From positions 1 to 40,130 of the forward strand of contig JALHQL010000008.1 in assembly GCA_022841985.1 (NCBI GenBank): a DNA stretch of 40,130 nt. Reading direction: 5' to 3'. The stretch is from Minisyncoccota bacterium (GTDB lineage Bacteria; Patescibacteriota; Minisyncoccia; Phycocordibacterales; Phycocordibacteraceae). A program made the position numbers and the translations under genes. Of this stretch, positions 1 through 6,496 are shown piece by piece. Under the pieces are notes generated by a model. The model was not told where the DNA came from. It was given only the letters and a program-made list of their open reading frames with translations, and did not search any database. The first letter of the stretch is position 1. The number at the start of each line of letters is the position of its first letter.

Positions 1-118
1 TACTACCTTCACCACCAACCTCACCCCTGCGCAAGTGGATGCCATCCTCTCTGTCCTTGCATCCTTCGGAGCAGAGCAATCTATCGTTGAGCAGGTGAGG
101 AGGAGTTTGGGGAGGTGA
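1..118 (+). CDS. C-terminal fragment of an unidentified protein
   Basis: An open frame enters from the left edge (first full codon at base 2) and stops at TGA 116-118. The visible 38 residues read TTFTTNLTPAQVDAIL and then an amphipathic, basic tail (SFGAEQSIVEQVRRSLGR). The pattern LTPAQVDAILSVL..FGA resembles C-terminal tails I associate with CPR peptidoglycan-binding-like or cell-surface proteins, but that is recollection and no domain is visible. The main part of the gene lies outside the window. Confidence 0.5.
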   Translation, partial: TTFTTNLTPAQVDAILSVLASFGAEQSIVEQVRRSLGR

Positions 119-199
119 GAAATGAATTTCAAAAAATGGGATTCTGTTCAACACCGAGTGTTTTTGACGCTACCCCTTACTCTGATTCATAAGGAATGC

Positions 200-205
200 T
201 AGAGT
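200..205 (+). promoter_or_regulatory. -10-like hexamer TAGAGT of adk
   Basis: TAGAGT lies exactly six bases before the ATG at 212, which would put the transcription start on the A of the start codon. A TTGACG at 164-169 is too distant to be its -35. The same TAGAGT sits seven bases before gatC at 37797. Confidence 0.4.
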
Positions 206-211
206 GGACAG

Positions 212-775
212 ATGAAAAAGCCTATCGTATTTTTTATAGGAAAGCCGGGGAGCGGGAAGGGTACGCAAGCAAAGCTTTTAGCAGATATCACAGGCTGGCC
301 TGTCGTCGGTACGAGTGGCGGTATGCGCGAGCTTGTAGCGGAAGGTGGCACTGTCGGACACAAGATACGGGAGACGATGGACACAGGTCTTCTTATGCCG
401 TATTGGGTCGCTTCGTATATTTACCTCAAGACCTTATTTGGTATTAAAGAAGACAGTAACGTAATTTTTGATGGCACGAGTCGTACGCCGCCCGAAGCCG
501 AGATTGTCGCAGAATCGCTCAAGTGGTTCGGGAGACCTTACTACCTCTTTTGCCTGAACGTTCCCGACGAGGAAGTTCATAAGCGCATCGGTATACGGAA
601 AGAGACAAAAGTACGTAAAGATGACGAGTTTATTGGAAAGCGACTTGAAGAATACTACGCAAATACTGAAAGAGCGATCGATTTCTATCGAAAGACAGGC
701 ATGCTTACCGAGATTGACGGGCATCGTCCAATCGAAGTCGTTGCGGCGGAGATTAAAAATATCCTCAAGTTGTAA
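212..775 (+). CDS. adk: Adenylate kinase (short, lidless form)
   Basis: Converts ATP + AMP to 2 ADP in the cytoplasm. The 187 residues start with a clear P-loop at 10-18 (GKPGSGKGT), followed by the AMP-binding part (TSGGMRE 34-40, D57-G59, FDGTSRT 87-92) and the C-terminal KRLEEYYANT and IDG motifs (143-170). The usual DGFPRT motif is DGTSRT here. Only about 12 residues (RKETKVRKDDEF) stand where longer kinases have a LID domain, so this is a short-LID form. The ATG at 212 fits the P-loop position and a -10 box at 200-205. Its TAA overlaps the ATG of map by one base, so the two are coupled, as adk-map often are in ribosomal-protein regions. An NMP kinase of other specificity is possible but less likely. 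Confidence 0.85.
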   Translation: MKKPIVFFIGKPGSGKGTQAKLLADITGWPVVGTSGGMRELVAEGGTVGHKIRETMDTGLLMPYWVASYIYLKTLFGIKEDSNVIFDGTSRTPPEAEIVAESLKWFGRPYYLFCLNVPDEEVHKRIGIRKETKVRKDDEFIGKRLEEYYANTERAIDFYRKTGMLTEIDGHRPIEVVAAEIKNILKL

Positions 776-1539
776 TGACTATAAAAAACGACATCGAGCG
801 CGCGAATCTCATCGAAGCTGGGAAGCGTCTTGCTGCCGTACTTGCAATACTTCGCACGAAAGTCGCTCCTGGAGTGACAGCCGAAGAGCTCGATGATACT
901 GCAGAGCAGATGATTCGCGACGGAGGTGATACACCCTGTTTCCTCGGCTATACGCCCGAAGGTGCGCAGCATCCGTATCCTGCATCACTCTGCGTCTCAA
1001 TAAATGATGAGGTCGTGCACGGCATTCCGAATGAATCGGTAAAAATTTTAAAAGAGGGCGATATCGTGGGGCTCGATCTCGGTCTTATGCATAATGGCAT
1101 CATTGTTGATGCGGCTATTACCGTGCCGGTGGGAAAGGTGAACGAGGAGACAAAGAAGCTTCTTGTCGCGACTGAACAAGCGCTTGCTGTGGGTATCGTG
1201 CAAGCCGTTCCAGGGAATCATATAGGCGATATTTCATACGCTATTCAGAAAGAGATCGAAAGCGCAGGCTTTAAAGTGGTCAAAGAACTCGGTGGACATG
1301 GAGTCGGCGAGTTCGTCCATGAGGAACCTTTCATCCCTAACTTCGGTCGCCCGGGCAAGGGAGAATTACTCAAAGAGGGCATGGTGCTCGCTCTTGAGCC
1401 TATCTCGACCGCTGGTAAGGCAGCAGTTATCCTCGCTTCTGACGGATACACGTATCGAACCAAAGATGGTTCACGTTCCGCCCACTTCGAGCACACTATA
1501 TTGATTGAAAAGGGCGGAGCGCATATTATTACCGAATAG
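775..1539 (+). CDS. map: Methionine aminopeptidase type I
   Basis: Removes the initiator methionine from new proteins. The 254-residue chain is a type Ia form without N-terminal extension. All five metal ligands of the pita-bread fold are visible: D101, D112, H175, E208 and E239. The substrate-contacting histidines are H82 (in VHG) and H182. These sit at a nearly constant offset from the Escherichia coli enzyme, so the fold looks intact. The start is set by the TAATG overlap with adk. No terminator follows; ndk begins 42 bases on. Confidence 0.95.
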   Translation: MTIKNDIERANLIEAGKRLAAVLAILRTKVAPGVTAEELDDTAEQMIRDGGDTPCFLGYTPEGAQHPYPASLCVSINDEVVHGIPNESVKILKEGDIVGLDLGLMHNGIIVDAAITVPVGKVNEETKKLLVATEQALAVGIVQAVPGNHIGDISYAIQKEIESAGFKVVKELGGHGVGEFVHEEPFIPNFGRPGKGELLKEGMVLALEPISTAGKAAVILASDGYTYRTKDGSRSAHFEHTILIEKGGAHIITE

Positions 1540-1581
1540 TCGCCATACGTGCTCATCATCTGGCGTATTAATTTTTTACCC

Positions 1582-2187
1582 ATGGCACATCCTAAAACAG
1601 AAAGAACGCTCGTTATCGTCAAGCCTGATGGCATCCAGCGCGCACTTATCGGGGAGATTATTAAGCGTTATGAACGTACGGGACTTAAGCTTGTTGCGAT
1701 CAAAATGATTATCCCGACTGAGGAGATGATCGAGGAACACTATCTTCTCGATCCGGACTGGAAGAAAGCTGTCGGTGAGAAAGCAATCGCAAGCTACGTG
1801 AAGAAAGGAGAGAAGCCGCCCTCGTCTGATCCAATCGAAGTGGCGGACAGTGTCGTCGTGAGTTTGAAAAAATACATGTCGAGTGGCCCCGTTATCGCAA
1901 TGGTTTGGGAGGGCGGTCATGCGGTTGAGTCGGTACGAAAGATTACAGGAAGCACTGAGCCTCGGAGCGCAAACGTAGGCACAATCCGTGGAGATTTTGT
2001 CCTCGATTCATATCAAATGGCAGATAATGACACTCGTGCTATTCGCAATCTTATACATGCCTCTGGTTCAGTTTCCGAAGCAGAGAAAGAAATTCCGCAC
2101 TGGTTTAAGCCCAATGAAATAATGAAATATCGTGTGCCGCACGAGGCCACTCTCTACAATGCAGATATGAGAGATATTCTCGGGTAG
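1582..2187 (+). CDS. ndk: Nucleoside-diphosphate kinase with internal insertion
   Basis: Transfers the gamma phosphate between nucleoside tri- and diphosphates through a phosphohistidine. Residues 10-18 (LVIVKPDGI) hold K14, and NLIHASGSVSEAEKEI (157-171) holds the catalytic His159. The SGPV..MVWEG and GSTEP..A..GTIRGDF motifs are present. At 201 residues it is about 50-60 longer than the usual 140-150: one insert of roughly 40 residues lies at about 55-95 before KKYMSSGP, and a shorter one at 142-154 before the catalytic histidine. The usual HGSDS is HASGS. I chose the ATG at 1582 over an in-frame GTG at 1549 because the family starts with KPERTL-like sequence right after it. A TAATTT lies seven bases upstream. 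Confidence 0.88.
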   Translation: MAHPKTERTLVIVKPDGIQRALIGEIIKRYERTGLKLVAIKMIIPTEEMIEEHYLLDPDWKKAVGEKAIASYVKKGEKPPSSDPIEVADSVVVSLKKYMSSGPVIAMVWEGGHAVESVRKITGSTEPRSANVGTIRGDFVLDSYQMADNDTRAIRNLIHASGSVSEAEKEIPHWFKPNEIMKYRVPHEATLYNADMRDILG

Positions 2188-2203
2188 TTCTCCACAGGGT
2201 CAT

Positions 2204-2222
2204 TTGACAAGGGGTGTATAGT
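2204..2222 (+). promoter_or_regulatory. Promoter of the structured RNA
   Basis: TATAGT at 2217-2222 is a good -10 box and predicts a start near 2229, exactly where the closing stem of the RNA begins. A TTGACA at 2204-2209 is only seven bases upstream, too close for a normal -35 spacing, so its role is uncertain. Confidence 0.45.
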
Positions 2223-2228
2223 TAGAAG

Positions 2229-2410
2229 TGGAGCTGTTCTTAAAAACGCAACTTGCCTCATTTTTGGGAGCTTAGTATTTAGGCAGTTTGGTGAAGTCCG
2301 CAAGGAAATCCGAAAACTGCCATTCAGGCACCCACCTGGCAAGATTAAGTTGCTTAATGAGGACGGCTCCGCCCAGCCCCACACTACTTCGGTAATGTGG
2401 GGCTGGGCGT
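2229..2410 (+). ncRNA. Structured small RNA of uncertain class (6S-like or SRP-like)
   Basis: This gene-free stretch folds into one long rod. GGAGCTGTTCT (2230-2240) pairs with AGGACGGCTCC (2360-2370); GCAACTT (2248-2254) pairs with AAGTTGC (2347-2353); GCC/GGC (2255-2257 with 2338-2340) and TGGG/CCCA (2265-2268 with 2331-2334) continue it; GGCAGTTT (2282-2289) pairs with AAACTGCC (2314-2321). The tip is TCC-GCAA-GGA (2297-2306). A 13-bp terminator stem (2371-2383 with 2396-2408) follows at once. A -10 box at 2217-2222 starts it. The rod with bulges and the length of about 180 nt recall 6S RNA. The tip GTCCGCAAGGAA recalls SRP RNA domain IV, but the bases after it do not match AGCAGCC. I cannot decide the class from sequence alone. 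Confidence 0.55.
2371..2408 (+). terminator. Terminator hairpin of the small RNA
   Basis: GCCCAGCCCCACA pairs perfectly with TGTGGGGCTGGGC (13 bp). No clear T-run follows. The next gene's -10 box TATACT begins three bases after the stem. Confidence 0.65.
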
Positions 2411-2416
2411 TATACT
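2411..2416 (+). promoter_or_regulatory. -10 box TATACT of the MBL nuclease gene
   Basis: A near-consensus hexamer lies exactly six bases before the ATG at 2423, predicting a leaderless mRNA. It abuts the small-RNA terminator. Confidence 0.5.
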
Positions 2417-2422
2417 GTGCCC

Positions 2423-3814
2423 ATGTCACTTAGAGTAAGTTTCTATGGCGGAGCGGGGAAGGTGACCGGTTCTAATTTTTTAATTGAAGGCGCTCGTGGG
2501 AAAGTGCTTGTTGATTGCGGCATCGAGCAAGGAGCTGACTTTGTTGCAGGACACATCTACGGACCATTTCCGTACGACGTGAAGAAAATTGACGCGCTCG
2601 TTCTTACGCATGCGCACCTCGATCATGTTGGTCGTATCCCGAAACTTGTGCGGGATGGTTTCCATGGGAAGATATATATGACACCGCCGACAAAAGATCT
2701 TGCCGAACTTATTTTGCGTGACTCGGTGGGTATTCTTTATGACGAAGCACAACGATACAATAGAGCCCCTCTTTATGAGGAGCAAGATGTCGATAGAACC
2801 TTTTCGCTTATTGAAACGCTGGACTATCATACTGAGAAAGAAATTGCCCCAGGACTTTCGGCGTATCTACGGAACGTTGGACACATCCTCGGTTCGGCAA
2901 GCGTACGTATTACAGATGAGGAAGGCGTTACGGTTGCTCTCACTGGTGATATTGGTAACTCACCATCGCCTCTACTGCCAAACTGGGAGGCAGTTCCTGA
3001 TGCGGACGCTCTTGTTATGGAAAGCGTTTATGGCAATAGGAATCATCCGCTTCAGAACAAGCGCATTGCGACCCTGCGCGATAAGCTGAAACAAGCAATT
3101 GCGCGCGGCGGGACTATTCTTATCCCCGCATTCTCACTTGAGAGGACACAGTTGATGCTTTACGAACTTTCGAATTTTTTTACGGAGGGCTCTCTTCCGA
3201 AAATTCCGGTGTTCTTAGACTCCCCGCTCGCGATAAAAGTAACTGCAGTTTACGAGAAGTGGGGACTTACGTACTTTAAGCCAGAGACTGAAGATGAGAT
3301 GAGGCGAGAAGGAAGCATTTTCGAATTCCCGTTTCTCAAAAAAACACCCTCGCGCAATGAGTCGATGGCGATAGAGAAAGTATCTAATCCAAAAATTATC
3401 ATCGCCGGGGCGGGTATGAGTCATGGCGGTCGAATTGGCGGATGGGAGAAGCGTTATTTGCCTGAGTCCACGACGACACTCTTTGTCGTCGGCTATCAGG
3501 CGCCCGGTACGCCCGGTCGACGTATTGTCGAAGGTGCATCTTCGGTACGTCTTGGTGGTACTGAAATACAAATAAAAGCAAAGATAGAAAAGCTTGAAGG
3601 GTGGTCAGCGCATGCCGATCTTGACGGTCTTCTCAAGTTCGCGGAAGCGGCTTTATCTAAAAAACGTCCCAAAGTTATTTTCACCGCTATTGGTGAGCCG
3701 AGTGCGGAGCGATTTCTCGCGCAGCGTATCCATGATTATCTTGGCGCACGTGCCGTTGTCCCCGAGTTGGGACAGACGTGGGAGATCACGAAGGAGTCGG
3801 TAAAAAAGGTATAG
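2423..3814 (+). CDS. MBL-fold/beta-CASP ribonuclease (CPSF/YSH1 type)
   Basis: A 463-residue metallo-beta-lactamase nuclease of the mRNA 3'-end-processing (CPSF73/YSH1) type, expected to cut or degrade RNA in the cytoplasm. Motif 2 is THAHLDH at 62-68, followed by the GHILGSA motif and TGDIG. The beta-CASP part follows with GGTILIPAFSLERTQ, FLDSPLA, the AGAGMSHGGR motif and a C-terminal SAHAD, so all metal-ligand motifs seem present. An in-frame GTG at 2417 would add two residues, but the ATG at 2423 fits the -10 box six bases upstream. It is distinct from the RNase J encoded at 12.1-14.0 kb. Confidence 0.85.
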   Translation: MSLRVSFYGGAGKVTGSNFLIEGARGKVLVDCGIEQGADFVAGHIYGPFPYDVKKIDALVLTHAHLDHVGRIPKLVRDGFHGKIYMTPPTKDLAELILRDSVGILYDEAQRYNRAPLYEEQDVDRTFSLIETLDYHTEKEIAPGLSAYLRNVGHILGSASVRITDEEGVTVALTGDIGNSPSPLLPNWEAVPDADALVMESVYGNRNHPLQNKRIATLRDKLKQAIARGGTILIPAFSLERTQLMLYELSNFFTEGSLPKIPVFLDSPLAIKVTAVYEKWGLTYFKPETEDEMRREGSIFEFPFLKKTPSRNESMAIEKVSNPKIIIAGAGMSHGGRIGGWEKRYLPESTTTLFVVGYQAPGTPGRRIVEGASSVRLGGTEIQIKAKIEKLEGWSAHADLDGLLKFAEAALSKKRPKVIFTAIGEPSAERFLAQRIHDYLGARAVVPELGQTWEITKESVKKV

Positions 3815-3815
3815 A

Positions 3816-3843
3816 TTGCATACCTAAAGAAAGTCGCTACACT
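3816..3843 (+). promoter_or_regulatory. Promoter of the pterin dehydratase gene
   Basis: TTGCAT (3816-3821) and TACACT (3838-3843) are separated by 16 bases. The ATG follows six bases after the -10 box, so the mRNA would be leaderless. Confidence 0.5.
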
Positions 3844-3849
3844 TTGTGT

Positions 3850-4098
3850 ATGAATAAAGACTGGACTGAAGAGAATAGCGCACTCCAAAAAACTTTTGAG
3901 TTCCGTGATTTTAAAGAAGCACTTATATTTGTAAATAGGGTAGGGGAGATTGCCGAACGTATGCAGCACCATCCGGACATAGGCATCAAGGATTATAGAA
4001 ACGTATTTGTTTCAACTTCAACTCACGATAACGGTAGTACGGTAACAGTTAAAGATCGAGAGCTTGTAAAGGAAATTGATAAAGTTTTTGTCTCTTGA
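3850..4098 (+). CDS. 4a-hydroxytetrahydrobiopterin (pterin-4a-carbinolamine) dehydratase family
   Basis: The 82 residues match the PCD/DCoH family: W5, then FEFRDFKEALIFVNRVGEIAE, the HHP active-site triplet (40-42) and THD (58-60) followed by an acidic ID near the end. The family dehydrates pterin-4a-carbinolamine in tetrahydrobiopterin recycling. No aromatic amino-acid hydroxylase is seen in the window, so the substrate here is unknown; in many bacteria the protein is proposed to act on other pterins or folates. A longer frame from 3778 exists, but the ATG at 3850 matches the family's length and the promoter. DUF1653 starts four bases after the stop, suggesting one transcript. Confidence 0.85.
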   Translation: MNKDWTEENSALQKTFEFRDFKEALIFVNRVGEIAERMQHHPDIGIKDYRNVFVSTSTHDNGSTVTVKDRELVKEIDKVFVS

Positions 4099-4102
4099 GT
4101 GC

Positions 4103-4327
4103 ATGAATTTAAAACTGGGTATATACGAGCACTATAAAAGCGGTAAGAAGTATCGAGTAATCAGCATGGCGAAACATAGTGAGACGTTGGAAGACATGGT
4201 TGTATACGAAGCACTTTATGAAAACGAGATGTCAAAGCTTTGGGTGAGGCCTCTCTCGATATTTCTAGAAGAAGTAGAATTTGAAGGGAAACGAATTCCA
4301 CGATTTACATATCTGAGTGAAAAATAA
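4103..4327 (+). CDS. DUF1653 family protein
   Basis: A 74-residue protein with the DUF1653 pattern: GIYEHYKSGKKYRVI, the AKHSETLEDMVVYEALY block, then LWVRPLSIFLE and a terminal PRF. The family's role is not established; it forms a small single domain and is soluble here (no membrane segment). The ATG at 4103 is chosen because the family starts about here; an in-frame ATG at 4076 would overlap the previous gene. It is the last gene before a strong convergent terminator. Confidence 0.85.
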   Translation: MNLKLGIYEHYKSGKKYRVISMAKHSETLEDMVVYEALYENEMSKLWVRPLSIFLEEVEFEGKRIPRFTYLSEK

Positions 4328-4335
4328 ATCCTGAA

Positions 4336-4369
4336 ACTAAAACCGCCCCTTTCGAGGCGGTTTTAGTTT
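4336..4369. terminator. Bidirectional terminator
   Basis: AAACTAAAACCGCC and GGCGGTTTTAGTTT form a perfect 14-bp stem with A-rich and T-rich ends. It can stop both the DUF1653 transcript (plus) and the infC-rpmI-rplT transcript (minus). Confidence 0.85.
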
Positions 4370-4371
4370 TG

Positions 4372-4695
4372 TTAGACGACTTGTTTCGCGATGCGGGCAA
4401 AGACCTCAGGGTGCTCGGAAGCGAACTGAGCGAGGACTTTGCGGTCGAGCGCAAAACCAGTCTTTTTTAACTTCGAAATGAAGGTACTGTACGACTTATG
4501 GCCGTTCTCACGGACAGCGGCATTCAATCGGACAATCCAAATTTGGCGGAATGTAGTCTTCTTGTCGCGACGGTGCGCAAATGCGTAGCGGCCCGCGCGC
4601 ATGAGCGCTTCGTGTGCATAGCGCTCCTTTTTAGAGCGTACACCACGGTAGCCTTTAGCTCTTTCGAGAACATTCTTACGGCGTTTCTGCGCCAT
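4372..4695 (-). CDS. rplT: 50S ribosomal protein L20
   Basis: A 107-residue basic protein of the large subunit, needed early in assembly through binding to 23S rRNA. It begins MAQKRRKNVLERAKGYRG and contains RRDKKTTFRQIWIVRLNAA, the typical L20 sequence. The start at 4695 is set by a strong Shine-Dalgarno AAAGGAGG at 4700-4707; a longer frame from 4719 is not needed. It is the last gene of infC-rpmI-rplT, with a 50-base gap after rpmI. Confidence 0.95.
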   Translation of the reverse strand: MAQKRRKNVLERAKGYRGVRSKKERYAHEALMRAGRYAFAHRRDKKTTFRQIWIVRLNAAVRENGHKSYSTFISKLKKTGFALDRKVLAQFASEHPEVFARIAKQVV

Positions 4696-4745
4696 TACTC
4701 CTCCTTTAATTCTTGTCATACAAAAATGGTTACGAGCTAAATTAA

Positions 4746-4937
4746 TTACGCACCAGTGCCTGGGAGGAAGCGGCGGCGGACGCTTTTCGTCAAAGTAATC
4801 GCAACAGGACGACGCTTACCGCTGCGCTCGGATCCGCTTGCTTTCGCATTGAAATGGTTCTGACCTTTTGCACGCGCCATGAGCTTGCCATTGCGCGTTA
4901 CACGGATTCTCTTTGAATATGATTTATTGATTTTCAT
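4746..4937 (-). CDS. rpmI: 50S ribosomal protein L35
   Basis: A 63-residue, strongly basic protein of the large ribosomal subunit, with the L35 pattern SYSKRIRVTRNGKLMARAKGQNH and a C-terminal RRRFLPG. Its ATG overlaps the TGA of infC by four bases (ATGA), so translation is coupled. The order infC-rpmI-rplT is the standard one. Confidence 0.93.
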   Translation of the reverse strand: MKINKSYSKRIRVTRNGKLMARAKGQNHFNAKASGSERSGKRRPVAITLTKSVRRRFLPGTGA

Positions 4938-5491
4938 TTTTTTGTTTTTGACTCCTTCTCGCGTTTTGCTTGCGCTACAAGGTCTCGCTCGATAACTCCG
5001 GCGAAACCCTTCGGGCTCCTCGTCACCGGCTCTGCAACCTTATAAGCATAAGGAATAAGCTTGAGGAATCGCTCGAGGCGTTCCTTGAGGAACTCCTCTC
5101 CCATGCCTTTGTAGCGGCCTTTGAGGAAGAGCTCGGCGCGTACCCGGTGGCCTTCAGCGAGCCATTCAGCTGCCTTTTTCGCCTTGAGGCCCATATCGTG
5201 GTCGCCGGTACCCACCTTGATCTGAACTTCCTTTGTCTCGGACACCTTGACCTTGGCTTTTACCGCCTTTTCCTTCTTGCTACGCTCGTACTCAAATTTA
5301 CCATAATCCATGATCTTCGCAATGGGCGGGACGGCCGAGGGCGAGATTTCGATGAGATCGAGCCCTGCCGTCTTAGCTGCCGCGAGTGCTGCGTCAAGCG
5401 AGAGTACGCCTAAATTGCTTCCGTCAGTACTAATAACGCGCAACTCTTGCGCGCGGATCTCGTTATTTATGCGAAGACGTTCGGTAGCCAC
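4934..5491 (-). CDS. infC: Translation initiation factor IF-3
   Basis: Binds the 30S subunit, prevents premature joining of 50S and checks the start codon. Of 185 residues, 1-75 form the N-domain (INNEIRAQELRVI, LDLIEISPSAVPPIAKIMDYGKF) and the rest the C-domain (KEVQIKVGTGDHD, RAELFLKGR). The start codon is GTG at 5491; the unusual AUU start of enterobacterial infC is not seen. Upstream, TTGCGC and TACAGT are spaced 18 bases apart with the -10 thirteen bases before the start, so the leader is only a few bases long. There is thus no room for the long L20-binding leader known in Bacillus. Confidence 0.93.
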   Translation of the reverse strand: MATERLRINNEIRAQELRVISTDGSNLGVLSLDAALAAAKTAGLDLIEISPSAVPPIAKIMDYGKFEYERSKKEKAVKAKVKVSETKEVQIKVGTGDHDMGLKAKKAAEWLAEGHRVRAELFLKGRYKGMGEEFLKERLERFLKLIPYAYKVAEPVTRSPKGFAGVIERDLVAQAKREKESKTKK

Positions 5492-5504
5492 TGGAAGTAC
5501 ACGT

Positions 5505-5534
5505 ACTGTAGCATGAAAATACTAGATAGCGCAA
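5505..5534 (-). promoter_or_regulatory. infC operon promoter
   Basis: On the minus strand TTGCGC, an 18-base spacer and TACAGT (5510-5505) precede the infC GTG by 13 bases. Confidence 0.45.
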
Positions 5535-5563
5535 TATTTCTCGCAGGTCTAGTTCCTCTGTGC

Positions 5564-6475
5564 TCATTTTGAAATCTGGTTTGGATTGGAGAGGACTATC
5601 TCAGTTCTCCCCTGGTAGGAGGAAATTTTTCCGGTAAGAATGATAGTTTCCCCTTTGTAGCGAGAAAGATCGCCGAATTTCTTTGCATCGTCAGCGAATA
5701 TGACACCTGAGAATGGACATGTTTTGTAGTTTTTACAGAAATCAAGAAAGATAGTGCCACTCTTGGATGTGTAGGCTGTAACTAGGACGCCGCGCACGGA
5801 GGCGTACTCGCCGATATGCGCGGCTGCTTGCGTGTAGTCAATTATTCCAATGGAAACAGACGCGGCCGCTTTTGCGGCCGCGTTGCCTTTGTAGGCGTCG
5901 AACAATCGTTTCAATATGTTTTCGTATGCTTGTCGAAGTGCCGGGTCGGTGCCGATTTCAATAATTTCATCGTTTATAGTCGTCGCAGATCGGGTCCAAT
6001 TGTAACTGCCAAATATATATGCTTTTTCTGTCACGAGGAGCTTGATATGCATGATGCCGTTTCCGGTGGCATGTTTCTCGGTCACGATTGGAATACCTGC
6101 GGCACTCATCGTAGCGATAATGGGAGCTCCGTAACTGTTGCTGCTTTGTTTGGAATCCACAATCCCTTTCACATCAATGCCGCGTTTCTTCGCTTTAACA
6201 AGCGCCTCTGCAACGTTTGGAAGGGTAAACGTATAAATCGCAAAGTAAATATATTTTTCGGCGTCGTCGATAAGAGCAATGAGTTCCTGATCATTTTGTT
6301 TCGCGTCGAGACTGTAGATGATGCGTGTTGTGCCCGCCTGCGGCGCCGAAACGGTTTGGGCAGGAATGTGCACATGTGCACTTTCTGTACCGCTGCCGCC
6401 CGCCATATATCCGGTGCCTCCGGCCGCAAAAGCGAGAACGAGCGCAGTGATCGCGCGAACCATTTTTGCATGCAT
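5564..6475 (-). CDS. Secreted or anchored PLD-family nuclease with C-terminal OB-like domain
   Basis: A 303-residue protein. Residues 5-28 (MVRAITALVLAFAAGGTGYM) are a signal peptide or anchor, so it acts outside the membrane. Residues 50-190 are a single phospholipase D/Nuc-like domain with H143-x-K145 in IMHIKLLVTE; the usual aspartate of HxKxxxxD is E150, and GSYNWT follows. Single-HKD members of this type are usually dimeric nucleases. After an alanine-rich linker, residues about 210-303 (GEYASVRGVLVT...GRTEIVLSNPNQI) look like an OB-fold nucleic-acid-binding domain. A role in handling imported or surface DNA is an inference. The frame extends further upstream, but that part runs antisense to the exonuclease gene; the ATG at 6475 is right behind the signal peptide and a -10 box. 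Confidence 0.8.
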   Translation of the reverse strand: MHAKMVRAITALVLAFAAGGTGYMAGGSGTESAHVHIPAQTVSAPQAGTTRIIYSLDAKQNDQELIALIDDAEKYIYFAIYTFTLPNVAEALVKAKKRGIDVKGIVDSKQSSNSYGAPIIATMSAAGIPIVTEKHATGNGIMHIKLLVTEKAYIFGSYNWTRSATTINDEIIEIGTDPALRQAYENILKRLFDAYKGNAAAKAAASVSIGIIDYTQAAAHIGEYASVRGVLVTAYTSKSGTIFLDFCKNYKTCPFSGVIFADDAKKFGDLSRYKGETIILTGKISSYQGRTEIVLSNPNQISK

Positions 6476-6482
6476 GTCGTCT

Positions 6483-6490
6483 AGTATACT
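6483..6490. promoter_or_regulatory. Palindromic shared -10 box for divergent genes
   Basis: AGTATACT is its own reverse complement. Read plus, TATACT (6485-6490) lies six bases before the exonuclease ATG at 6497. Read minus, TATACT (6488-6483) lies seven bases before the nuclease ATG at 6475. The two start codons are only 21 bases apart. Confidence 0.55.
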
Positions 6491-6496
6491 GTGCTT

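Noticed and set aside
2190-2416. Riboswitch controlling the MBL nuclease gene
   Set aside because: The rod is closed by a strong terminator and the MBL gene has its own -10 box after it, so an independent RNA is more likely than a leader switch.
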